Source: Lithodes maja (Eukaryota > Arthropoda > Malacostraca > Decapoda > Lithodidae). Taken from it: a DNA stretch of 64,000 nt. Positions within the stretch are counted from its first letter, which is position 1. Each line of letters starts with the position of its first letter. The DNA lies in the NCBI GenBank assembly GCA_037953745.1, contig JBAKBP010004262.1:63080-127079 (forward strand), given 5' to 3'. The notes beneath the pieces are model-generated. The model was given only the letters and a program-made list of their open reading frames with translations. It was not told the DNA's origin and ran no database searches. Below are positions 10,986 through 20,605 of this stretch, piece by piece. A program made the translations under genes and the position numbers.

Positions 10986-11074
10986 ATGGTTTAAAGGGCA
11001 GCTGCGACGAGCGTCACATCTAGTGACGGAGCGCGGCTGAGAAACTCCACACCAAGTAACAAGTAAGTACTGCT

Positions 11075-13480
11075 GTCCCCTACAAGGAGGAAGCATTCGA
11101 ACGGTATCGACGCATTAAAACTAAAAAATTTCATTCTGCCCGGATTCAAGCCAAATATTTTCTTTGACTTGCCAAACCCTCTTTCATCAATACTAAATGC
11201 ACTTAATTAGTTATGGCATCTAGCCAAAAAACCTCTCCAACAATTTTTCTACCTTGTCTTTTCCTCCCCTTTTCCACTCTGATGGCACAACCATCACCCC
11301 TTCCTCTGACAAAGTTGAACTCTTCGCTCAAACTTTTGCTAGAAAGTCCAGCTTGGATGATTCCGGTGCTATTCCTCCCTCTCCACCCACCTCTCTTCTA
11401 ATTATGCCTAATATTCTAATGTCTTTTTAAAGATGTACTTTCTACTTTCTCTGGGCGTACAGTTCGGAAGGTGTTCCTCCTGTTGTACTCAAAAACTGTG
11501 CTTCCGTGCTGACTCCCTGCCTAGGCTAACTCTTTCGTCTCTGTCTCTCCTCTAACGTCTTCCCTTCTTGCTGGAAATTTGCTCTCATTCATCCTGTTCC
11601 TAAGAAGGGTGACCGCTCTCAACCCTCCAACTATCGTCCAATCGCTTTCATCTCTTGTATCTCTAAAAAAAAAATTAAACTATTCTTGTTTCTAAATTTC
11701 TTAAGCATTTCTCTTCTCATAATCTACTCTCAGATTGCCAGTATGGCTTCCTTAACACTTTCTCTGCGGGCATATTGCCGTCTATTTCCGCCATATTAGG
11801 GCTCATTCAAGCACTCCTGCTTGATTAGGCAAGTGTCTGAATGAAATTAAATGTATTCAGCCGAAAACTAGAAGAAAATTGCTTCAAAATGACACCAAAA
11901 CGAGCTTCGTAGCTCGCGGAGTTCACCCGCAGCCCTACCATAGACATTCACTCAAATGAGCAATTCTTGCTAATGTCTCGCTACATTTGCCTTTGGCAGC
12001 ACTGTATATCTCGCGAGACTCTGACTCAGAGCCTTCAGTGCCACGGCCGCTGGTAGACAGACGTGTGGCCTGTCGCGCTCCTGCGCCCTTGCACTCGATT
12101 TTACAGGCCTTTAGAGGCTTTAAAAGCCTGTTAAATTGCTGTAAATTGCCATGGCGTTCAGGAACGTCTCCCCCAGGGAAAGGGTCAAGGGTCGCTCTAC
12201 TGGTGATATTCTTTCATATCTTACTAACTCTTGATCATCTTCCTTTCGGGAGTTCGGTGAGACCTCTTCTATTGCACTAGAGATAATGAAGGCCTTCGAC
12301 AGAGTCTGGCACACATCTTTAATTTCTAAACTACCCTCCTTTGGTTTCTATCCCTCCATCTGTGCCTTTGTCTCTAACTTCCTTTCCGGCTGTTTCATAG
12401 CTGTGGTTATGGACGGTCATCGCTCACTTCCTCATCCTATCAACTCCGGTGTTCCTCAGGGCTCTGTCCTATCTCCCATTCTTTTTCTAATTTTCATAAA
12501 TGATCTTCTCAACTGTACCTTCAGTCCTATCCAATCATACGCAGATGACTCTACTTTACACTATTAATTTATTTTTCCAGAACGCCCCAAGCCATCAATC
12601 CCTCAAAAATAAACGTAATGAAGCCATACAACATTTATCTTCTGATCTAACTACCATTTCCAATTGGGGGAGAGAAAACCTTGTTGCCTTTTATGCTTCC
12701 AAAACCCAATGTTTCCATCTTACTACCAGTCGGGAACTCCCAGATGGACTTTCCTTTACACTTCAACAATACAAAAATTAATAATTCGCCTTCTCTCAAT
12801 ATTCTCAGTTTCTTTTTCTCTTCTGCTCTCTCTTGGAAGGACCATATTACCAGTCTTGCTAAGGCAGCCTCCCAAAAGCTGGGTGTGCTCAACCTCCTCA
12901 AGGGATTCTTTACCCCTGCACAGCTTCTTGCTCTGTATAGGGGCAGAGTGCGTCCTTGAATTGAGTATTGTTCACATGTGTGGGGAGGATCCTCACACAC
13001 CGCTCTCCTAGACAAAGTAGAAAGGAAAGCCTTTCGTATCAGTAACTCCTGTCCACTCACCAACTCTCTGCAAACTCTCTCTCTTCGCCGCAATGTTGCA
13101 TCTCTCTCGCTTTTCTATGGTTACTACAATAATCAGTGTTCCGCAGAGCTCTCCCAGTGTATACCACCTCCTCTACGTAGGGTACATAGTACCCGTCTTA
13201 CAACACAATCCCACCCCTACTCTGTACAACTCTCCAACTCAAGAGTGAAACGATACTCCCAATCCTTCTTCTATTCAACAGCTGAGCTCTGGAACTCTCT
13301 CCCAGAATCAGTGTTTCCCTCTTCCTATAACTTAAATTGCTTCAAACTTCATGTGTCCAGGCATTTTGGCTCGAACGTCCCTTGATTTTGGTCCTGTCAC
13401 TCCTTCAACCCTGAGGGAGGCACTCGCTGCAGGCAGTTCTGCCTTTTGTCTTCCTCTCTCACATTGAAAAATATTAAATA
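11075..13480 (+). pseudogene. Jockey-like LINE ORF2, heavily frameshifted, split by a TTAA element
   Basis: Frame-hopping translation gives the pre-RT linker (NLSNNFSTLSFPP; VELFAQTFARKSSLDDSG), HPVPKKGDRSQPSNYRPIAF, QYGF, then after a 429-bp insertion the GRSTGDILSYLTNS block, MKAFDRVWHTSLISKL (motif A), SGVPQGSVLSPILFLIFIND and SYADDSTLHY (YADD active site retained). The C-terminus follows in several frames, ending FKLHVSRHFGSNVP at 13385. The 3' end is an AT-rich tail near 13460-13495. I count at least four frame changes, so it is dead. Confidence 0.82.
11756..12184. mobile_element. 429-bp TTAA-type non-autonomous element inside the LINE
   Basis: It splits the LINE exactly within the RT motif following QYGF. 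The target is TTAA on the left (11752-11755) and TCAA on the right (12185-12188), a one-base decay of the duplication. Removing element plus one target copy makes the LINE motif contiguous. The terminal inverted repeats are CACTTTCTCTGCGGG against CCCTTTCCCTGGGGG (reverse complement of the right end), 12 of 15 matching. No coding capacity. The boundaries fit a piggyBac-like family. Confidence 0.75.
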
Positions 13481-13495
13481 AATATATATATATAT

Positions 13496-13902
13496 TTACG
13501 ATGATCCAGCATCGGAAGTTTAATTAAGTTAATTAATGTCCATAAAATTACTAAGTTGCCTTGGTCATAATATCCACATGGTTAATATATTATTCAGCCT
13601 TGCGGTAATTTTAATACGACGTAAAGTAGTGATCATACGACGTGAAGTAGTGATCGATATTGTCATTATAAAATCGTATGTTTTCATGTTGTCGAGAAAC
13701 TTAATATTTCGTTCAATTATGTTTTCTCTTTGAATTTCCCATTCTCTGAACAGTGGGTTATCGTCTTCTAGCATTTGCCGATTTCCTGCTAGATTATGTT
13801 ATTATTATATTAATAATGGGGTTTTCTGGTATGTTGATACAGTATGCATATTATTTTATGCGTTGTATAAGCATTTTTGTATTTAGTTGTTTAATCCTAT
13901 AT
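13496..13902. other. no gene; AT-rich
   Basis: Sequence between the LINE tail and LTR element A. It has a short duplication (ACGACGTAAAGTAGTGATC and ACGACGTGAAGTAGTGATC, about 13617-13656) but no recognisable coding region. Confidence 0.5.
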
Positions 13903-13906
13903 GGTC
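13903..13906. repeat. target-site duplication of element A, left (GGTC)
   Basis: GGTC immediately precedes the TGTTACGACT end of the left LTR. The same GGTC follows the right LTR (22402-22405). Confidence 0.75.
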
Positions 13907-16331
13907 TGTTACGACTGGGGTTCAAATATATCAGGGCTCTTATTCATTGGACTAGTAATGGCATAAATGTTACAACGGAAAGCGCTAGCTCCAACCTCTG
14001 AAGTATATTCCCAGTGAACAAAGAACACAAATACTCTACAGAGTTCTATATGCAATAATAGGCTATCAAACTCTCAATAAATGTGCGTCTACTCTAGGCT
14101 TAATGTTATGTGAAAACAGCCTATTCCTACCTATAACCGAAGGTGCTTGGTTATGGTATACAAAGTAAGGTGGTAAGAGAAGTTACAGCTTACGTTACTT
14201 TAATCAATAAATGTCAGGCACTCCTGCATGAAAGAAAGTGCACTAAAGTCCTTCAACACTAACAAGGAATCTTCTTTAACCTAACAAGTGCGCATGGGGG
14301 TAATTGAAAACGTCCCCCTGTGCTGACGTATTTGAGGTGTTCCGTCACTAAAATATTCATTGTACCATTAATAGCATTAATAATTATCCATATGCGCCTA
14401 TTATGGGTTGATTATAAAGGTATTAACCTGAAACAACAATAAAACGAGTGAAAACAGCGTTTGGATGGTCAAAATCGGAGATATAGCCCGCGAGTTGTAT
14501 AATGTATGGGTGAGGCAAACTGCTTTCCCGCCAATTTCCCCCAAGGCCACTGAGACACAGTCGATCGATACTCTCTCTCTCTCTCTTGCACTCGCTTGCC
14601 ATCAGTGATGACAACACCCTGCTTGCAACTCGCTAATGTTAGCACAAAAATATACTTCAGAATAAGGGAATAATAGGGAAAATAGGTGATAACTGAAGGA
14701 GAGGAGGAAAGTGGGGAAGGAGGGGAGGTAGAGGACTGAGATTTTGCATGGCCCAGAGGCCAAAAAAAAAATAAAAAAATAAAAAAATAAAAATAATGTT
14801 TTTTTTTTTTTTTCGATGTCAAAAGTTGATTTTTTATTTTACTTACTCTCAAGAGTCTTCCCGCAGTCCGCCGGGGGAACTCTTAAGAGTCTCCCCGCAG
14901 CTCCCGGGTTAAATGTTAGATGCTGTAAAGATGCTCGTATCGGAAATGGAACCCAAAAAGGCAGGCAGCGGAACAATGCTCGTGCAGGCTATGCACACAA
15001 AAAGGCAGAATATATAATACCGTCGGAGCCAAGAATATCCTAAACACTACAACACTAATAATAATCGCCACGACAATGCAGTATTCCTATCAACAAAAAG
15101 AGCCTAAGTCGTTTGTGTCTCAATACATCAAACTAGGCTGCGAAATGCTTGTGTAATCATAAATGGGTATGCATAAAAAGAGTAATTAGGTTAATATACT
15201 TAATGTCTACTGTGACTGATAAAGTCTAGCTAGAGTCAATGATACGAGATACTGGTGCGCATGGCATGCTGCATAGCCTAGTGCAAATCTCAAGTCTGTG
15301 CGTCAAATATTACGTTATAATGAAGGGTAGCTCTCTTGAGAAACCTTAATACCGAAGTATTAAGCGTTCTCCTGGCGTACCTCAAAGACAAACAATCGAG
15401 ACTAGAACAGTGCAGAATGGTATAGGCAAAAAGCCCTCATTCGTGCATGCTCTACTCTCAATGGCACACAGACTAGAATTTACTCAATCAACTCCAGTTC
15501 TCAGGTATGTCGTGCCGCTTTTAACTGAAGCCAGCACTCATAGGAAACAATACCTATAATATCAGACTCCTAGTCTAGCATTATCTAATCCAGCAGAACA
15601 CTAATAATTATAGGAAGCGGCAATATGAAAGCCAACCAATGCTTCGTGATCCACTTATCTTAACAACTAACATACATAGGCTATATCAGACCTTAACACA
15701 CAATACAACTGGCCAGCATGAAGCTGATTTTGCAGAGTTAACCAGAGGGGGTAATGATATTAATAAAAGGTGGTGAAAGATATGGAAAATGAGAGCGATA
15801 GGCAGAGGAAAAGATTCTCAGGTACGGAGCGGGGATAGATAGCAAGGGACAAAAAGATGGGTGTGTTCTAGAAACCAGATCTGAGGGAGAGAGTGGCGAG
15901 GAACCAGTATATATACTCGCACTGGCTCGAGCCGCGTGGGAAACCAGCGGTTACAAGTCAACTAACCACTAACAGAGCTCGCAGCATGGTAAGGACCTCT
16001 CTCCACCAACCCCCGCGAGGCAGCCAGCCGTGACGTCATCGAGCGGGACAAAAAACACTGCGCGCCCCCTCTCACTCCGTTCTACTCTCTCTCTCTCTCC
16101 CAGATCCTATCATTACTAGTTAATGACAAAACATATACTTTACAATTAAATATATAAAGCCTTGACATGGGCGAAAACAAAGAGCCTTTCTGGACAGCCC
16201 ATGACACGAGCTTTCATATGAAATAAAGCACACTCTAATACATAAACTGTAGCCCCATCCACTGCCCTGGCGATCCTAGTGAGTCACTGTAGGACAAGCC
16301 ATGCGGTTCTAACGGAGTGGTCAACGTCACA
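13907..16331 (-). repeat. element A left LTR (3' LTR in element sense)
   Basis: It begins TGTTACGACTGG and ends CAACGTCACA, the TG...CA ends expected of LTRs. It matches 20606-22401 apart from the TTAA-flanked 629-bp insertion and scattered substitutions. Confidence 0.92.
14280..14908. mobile_element. 629-bp TTAA-flanked non-autonomous element inside the left LTR
   Basis: It is absent from the right LTR, where the same sites are joined through a single TTAA. Here TTAA flanks both ends (14276-14279 and 14909-14912), giving a clean empty-site comparison. The ends begin CCTAACAAG and finish CTCCCGGG. It shares internal blocks with the element at 37221-37860, including GGGAAAATAGGTGATAA and GTGGGGAAGGAGGGGAGG, so the two belong to one family. 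No transposase. It contains A-rich and T-rich runs near 14762-14813. Confidence 0.88.
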
Positions 16332-16343
16332 CCCCCCCCCAAG
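16332..16343 (-). promoter_or_regulatory. polypurine tract of element A
   Basis: On the minus strand, CTTGGGGGGGGG abuts the 3' LTR. This is the place where plus-strand DNA synthesis is primed in LTR retrotransposons. Confidence 0.75.
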
Positions 16344-16808
16344 ATTTTTCTCAGAGGCCCCAAGGCTCACAAAAATCTGATGGTTAGAACCCATGCTATA
16401 TCTCCACTTCCCATCACCCAGCGGCAGTAAAATATCTGGCACAGTTCTTCAACAAAACATTATTTTTCAAAATTACAACCCCCCCAACACAATAGGTTAA
16501 ATTATATGTAGTTATGCTCCTCAAGAGCGAGCTTCTCTAGCCCAGCATTCTGAGAGGAGTGCGACTCAGAATTACTGCTATAACATACTGAAAAAAATTC
16601 AACTATCAAAGAAATTTTTTTATTTGATTTTTATGTTTTTAATTTGTTTATTTCGGCTGCACTATAGGGGCAAGCCTAGTTTTTTCTTCTATACCAAACG
16701 CTCAACTCCTGCTTTACGACCCAATACGCTGGGCTACAACCGCGAGCCAACAAGCACCAAGCGCAAAATACTATTCAAACTAAAGCAGGAGGCTACCCGT
16801 GTGTCAAT

Positions 16809-19800
16809 CTACCCAGGATCATATACCCTTGAACGACCATCTGCAACCACGTTGTCACAACCGGCAATATGGCGTATGTCCAGGTTATATACCAATAACC
16901 TTAGTGACCACCTGGTCAGCCTCATATTCCGATTGTGAAACTGGTTCAAGAACTTGAGAGGGTGATGATCTGGGTAAACTACAACGACCGGACCATAGGC
17001 TGGAACACAGACCTCGAAATGCCTCAGAGCAAGTACAACCGCCAGCAGCTCCTCCTCGACAACAGAGCAGCTCCCCTGGGCCGAATTGTACTTCTCCGAG
17101 CAGAAACTAACAGGATGCTCCAGCCCATCGTCGTCCATTTCCACAAGGACGGCACCAGCCCCCACACCACAAGCCTCCGTTGCTAGTTGGAAAGGTAGGC
17201 TAAAGTCAGGGGCCCTGAGGATCGGGTGAGTGCACAACAGGTGTTTTACTTCTCTAAACACCTTCTCACACTCAGGCGCCCATTTGAACTTCATATCCTT
17301 CCAGTTATCCTCCACCTGAGCTTGACTGTCCCGTTCTCCTTCTCCACCTTGACTGCTAAACGTCATCACAGGCACAGTGAGAGGCTCAGGGGGGTGCCTC
17401 CCATACTCCTTCATGGGATTAACATGACATAACTGATTGCGCTTCCGTCTGTCTGGAGTGGCTACCAAGTAAACCAGGTCCGATAGCTCCTCCACCACCC
17501 TATAAGGACCAGCGTACTTCGCGGATAAGGGGTGACCTACAAGGGGCAGTAGAATCAACACCTCCTGACCCACGTGAAACTCCCTGAGTTCAACCTTGAG
17601 GTCGTACCTGTCCTTCATGAGGGCCTGAGAGCTAGTCAAATTACGGCCAGCCAACTCCAGACTGCGCAACATCCATTCTCGACTGTTGAGGACACACTTG
17701 AGCATAGAACAAGGTTTTTCTGCGCCCTCCCATACTTCTTCAACCATATGGAGAGGCCCTCTGACACGGTGTCCAAAGACGAGCTCATTAGGGCTGAATC
17801 CCAAACTTTCCCCAGGTACCTCCCGTGCAGTAAACAAAACAACATGAATCTCCTGCGGGTAACCATACCGGGAAAAACACACTAGCAAGCCTCGGACCAC
17901 CGTCCTCGCTGACCCCTTTCTCATAGGGTACGCGTCAGGGTACCTCGTTGCTACATCTCTCGCCTGTGCAACACTGTCCTCCTTCAACTCGACAGCACCG
18001 GTACCACATTCAAGAACCTCCGGGTCTTCCAATTGCAACTTACGAATGTCCGAAGGAGCAAGCCTATCCAAGTGTTTGCGAAACAACTCATGCCCCCCTC
18101 CTACATAAAATTTTGCCTCCCGTTGCTCTCTCTCTGCGTACCGTTGCTGTCTCATCGTCTTTTTAAGCCCATCCACTGCCGTCTCAGGAACAGTTAATGG
18201 GTCTTCTCTAGACTCGAAATGTGGTCCTAATAATGAGTCCCCGAGAATGTCCGCTGATACTAAACTCTCAACCGCATCAACTTTCAACCCCTTCTCGGTA
18301 CCCTTCCTCCGCTGATCTAAAGATTGTCGACCAGAATGTAACTCCCTGGATGCAGAATCTCCGGTGACAACACACGCCATAGGCTGCACCGGACACTTCT
18401 CAACCCACTCCTGCTCCTCCCTACTCACGTCGGCCAGCTTCTCGGCAACGACCAAGGGTGGAGCCTCAGAAGTAGGTCCCGCAAAGTCGTTGCCGAGAAG
18501 GAGGTCGACGCCCCCAACAGGCAACTTCTCCACAATTCCCACATCCAGGTCACGAGTCACACCATCAACTTCCACCTTCATTCTCACAAGCGGGTATGAC
18601 CTTGTCGCATTAACTCCCTGAACCACAACCACCCGCGCCGTATTGACAGGTTTACCAGTGCAATTTCTCAACAGTGTTTGCGATGCCCCAGTGTCACGCA
18701 AAATTCTCACCTCATGTCTTCTACCCCCCCACTCCACACAACCGAGTCCCCTGTGGTCACTAAAGGCATCACGGACAGGGAATAAGCCTTCCGGATCCTT
18801 CTGCACTGGCAGTGTATTTACCTCGGAAGAAATGCCTCTAACAAACTCTGATGTCCTCTTGAACACTCCAATGCCGTGAGCAAAAGACACGGCTGCCGGA
18901 GGAGGTCGACTAGGGCACTCATTTGCCTTATGACCCTCCTGGTGGCAACTAAAACACATAAATTTCGGTTTCGGCTTATACTGTGATGTAAAAGGCCCCT
19001 GACTTTTCACATACGGTGTGGTGTAAGGTTTGGATTCAGTTTTAGTTTCATGGCTCTTCTGTTTAAATGTGTCATTGTTCCGGGGAGGGGGAGGATAACG
19101 GTCCTTAGCACTTACATCGTACTTCTGTGAGGACCAGCAACCCCGAATCAACGATAGCCGTCGATCAGCCATTTCTGCTGCTTCGACTAGAGTTCTTGGG
19201 TTTTTCTCCTTCAAGTTCAAAGTTAGATCACCGCCCGTGCTCTTAAAGAACTGCTCCAACATCATTAACTGCTTAATTTCATCAAATGTTGTGACTTTCT
19301 CAGATCGGAGCCAGTTCCCCATAGCATCGGACAAGTCCCGGGCGTGTTCCAAAAAGGTGCTATCTCTTCCCTTAGTTACACCCCGGAACTTCAAACGGTA
19401 CGTTTCTGGTTGCAATTCGTAAGCCCTCAGGACAGCCTCCTTGAGATCCTCGTACACAATACATAACTCCAAAGGTAACGCATCGTAGGCTTTAAGACCC
19501 TTGCCTATTAATCTAGAGGATACAAGTGCTGCCCATTTATTCTCTGGCCACTGGTGTTCCTGGCACTTCTTCTCAAAGCGTGTGAAAAATTCTGTTACAC
19601 CACTCTCATCAAACACCGGAACCAGTTTCAATAAGTGCGAGAGAGACTGCTCATGAACACGGTTACCAGCCCCAAGTCGCTGTCCCGTTGTCTCTACTCG
19701 CGACTTCTCTACGTCCATGTCGGCACAGTACCTAGTCGACTCAGCTTGGATTTTTGCTAGCTCTATTTGCTGCTGACTGATAGTTTTTCTCTCTTCTATC

Positions 19801-20384
19801 TTGGCTCTCTCTTCTATCTTGGCTAATTCTAATTGCTGCTGAAGCTGACATTTTCTCTCTTCGATCTTAGCTGATTCTATTTGCTGCTGATGCTGAAGCT
19901 TAGCTAATTCGAGCTTAAACAATAATTCTGGAGATAACCCTTGAGGAGGTGAAGGTGCTACAATGTTTGAAATTACCGGTGGTCCCCCCAGGGGCAACCC
20001 ACCCTGCCAGTCACCACCCAACTGTGGAAGAGTACCCGGGGTCGGCAAACTACTGGGATGGCTGGGAGTCGAGTGTAGGGGAAGCATGGCCGAAGGGCTC
20101 TGAGCACTCAACCCATCTCGCTCACCAGTCACCCTGCCCAGTACACACGTTATCAAGTTATCCCTGGTCATGCTGCTAGTACCCGCATGACCGATAGCTG
20201 TGGCCAGGCATTGAAGACCGTACCGATTCACACCCACCAACCGCTCGGCAGTAACAGGCCATTGCAAAAATATCCTAGCATCCTCCTCACAGTTCACCTG
20301 ATTAACCACATCATCACACTGCTGTTCCTCAGTCTCGACATTACGTACTGTGTCTCCATTCTCCTCTGATCCAGTATAAGACAT
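16809..20384 (-). CDS. element A Gag-protease-integrase remnant-RNase H polyprotein (1,191 aa)
   Basis: One uninterrupted frame; I chose the ATG at 20384 (MSYTGSEENG), which is also the start of B gag. In order: Gag with a Q/E-rich coiled-coil region (about 155-215) and capsid-like region (about 245-415); CCHC knuckle C477-C480-H485-C490; aspartic protease DTG at 564-566; then LDRLAPSDI shared with B. At about residue 807 it jumps past the H2C2 finger and first catalytic Asp of integrase to DVATRYPDAY. At about 845 a second jump removes the other two catalytic residues. The GPY module remains (959-961). At about 1030 a third jump removes nearly all RT, entering KWAPECE just before RNase H, where the first Asp is Glu (ATEACG, 1070). 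All three joins keep frame. The ORF could still give Gag and protease; integrase and RT activity must come from elsewhere. Confidence 0.88.
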   Translation of the reverse strand: MSYTGSEENGDTVRNVETEEQQCDDVVNQVNCEEDARIFLQWPVTAERLVGVNRYGLQCLATAIGHAGTSSMTRDNLITCVLGRVTGERDGLSAQSPSAMLPLHSTPSHPSSLPTPGTLPQLGGDWQGGLPLGGPPVISNIVAPSPPQGLSPELLFKLELAKLQHQQQIESAKIEERKCQLQQQLELAKIEERAKIEERKTISQQQIELAKIQAESTRYCADMDVEKSRVETTGQRLGAGNRVHEQSLSHLLKLVPVFDESGVTEFFTRFEKKCQEHQWPENKWAALVSSRLIGKGLKAYDALPLELCIVYEDLKEAVLRAYELQPETYRLKFRGVTKGRDSTFLEHARDLSDAMGNWLRSEKVTTFDEIKQLMMLEQFFKSTGGDLTLNLKEKNPRTLVEAAEMADRRLSLIRGCWSSQKYDVSAKDRYPPPPRNNDTFKQKSHETKTESKPYTTPYVKSQGPFTSQYKPKPKFMCFSCHQEGHKANECPSRPPPAAVSFAHGIGVFKRTSEFVRGISSEVNTLPVQKDPEGLFPVRDAFSDHRGLGCVEWGGRRHEVRILRDTGASQTLLRNCTGKPVNTARVVVVQGVNATRSYPLVRMKVEVDGVTRDLDVGIVEKLPVGGVDLLLGNDFAGPTSEAPPLVVAEKLADVSREEQEWVEKCPVQPMACVVTGDSASRELHSGRQSLDQRRKGTEKGLKVDAVESLVSADILGDSLLGPHFESREDPLTVPETAVDGLKKTMRQQRYAEREQREAKFYVGGGHELFRKHLDRLAPSDIRKLQLEDPEVLECGTGAVELKEDSVAQARDVATRYPDAYPMRKGSARTVVRGLLVCFSRYGYPQEIHVVLFTAREVPGESLGFSPNELVFGHRVRGPLHMVEEVWEGAEKPCSMLKCVLNSREWMLRSLELAGRNLTSSQALMKDRYDLKVELREFHVGQEVLILLPLVGHPLSAKYAGPYRVVEELSDLVYLVATPDRRKRNQLCHVNPMKEYGRHPPEPLTVPVMTFSSQGGEGERDSQAQVEDNWKDMKFKWAPECEKVFREVKHLLCTHPILRAPDFSLPFQLATEACGVGAGAVLVEMDDDGLEHPVSFCSEKYNSAQGSCSVVEEELLAVVLALRHFEVCVPAYGPVVVVYPDHHPLKFLNQFHNRNMRLTRWSLRLLVYNLDIRHIAGCDNVVADGRSRVYDPG

Positions 20385-20587
20385 GATGCTCACAAAAATT
20401 TCCCACCTCAATATTCAGAAAAGAAGCACCCCAAACTCTTATACCTCAATATACACACAAAAATTCTCGGAAATACTCAAGGGCTATACTATGTTGCAAA
20501 AAAAAAATATATATTCTTGCTGATCCCCGCAAAATATTCCCCAAAACAACAAATGTTCCCTGCTAATAAATGTAGGTTCACCAAATC

Positions 20588-20603
20588 CTAGGTAAGGTCG
20601 CCA
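20588..20603 (-). promoter_or_regulatory. primer-binding-site-like sequence of element A
   Basis: On the minus strand, two bases after the LTR end, the sequence reads TGGCGACCTTACCTAG. TGG is the complement of a tRNA CCA end, and TGGCGACC is common in Gypsy elements. I cannot name the tRNA with confidence. Confidence 0.6.
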
Positions 20604-20605
20604 TT

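Larger units (their letters stand above)
8820..11000 (+). mobile_element. CR1/Jockey-like LINE lacking its reverse transcriptase (internal deletion)
   Basis: The layout is a 5' leader (8820-9154), ORF1 (9155-10420, two nonsense codons) and ORF2 (10410-10985). In ORF2 the endonuclease runs straight into a short C-terminal piece (KSLKTHLF near 10910-10935), so about half of the endonuclease and all of the reverse transcriptase are absent. The two ORFs overlap by 11 nt: the ORF2 ATG lies inside the last codons of ORF1. It cannot make its own RT. Confidence 0.72.
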
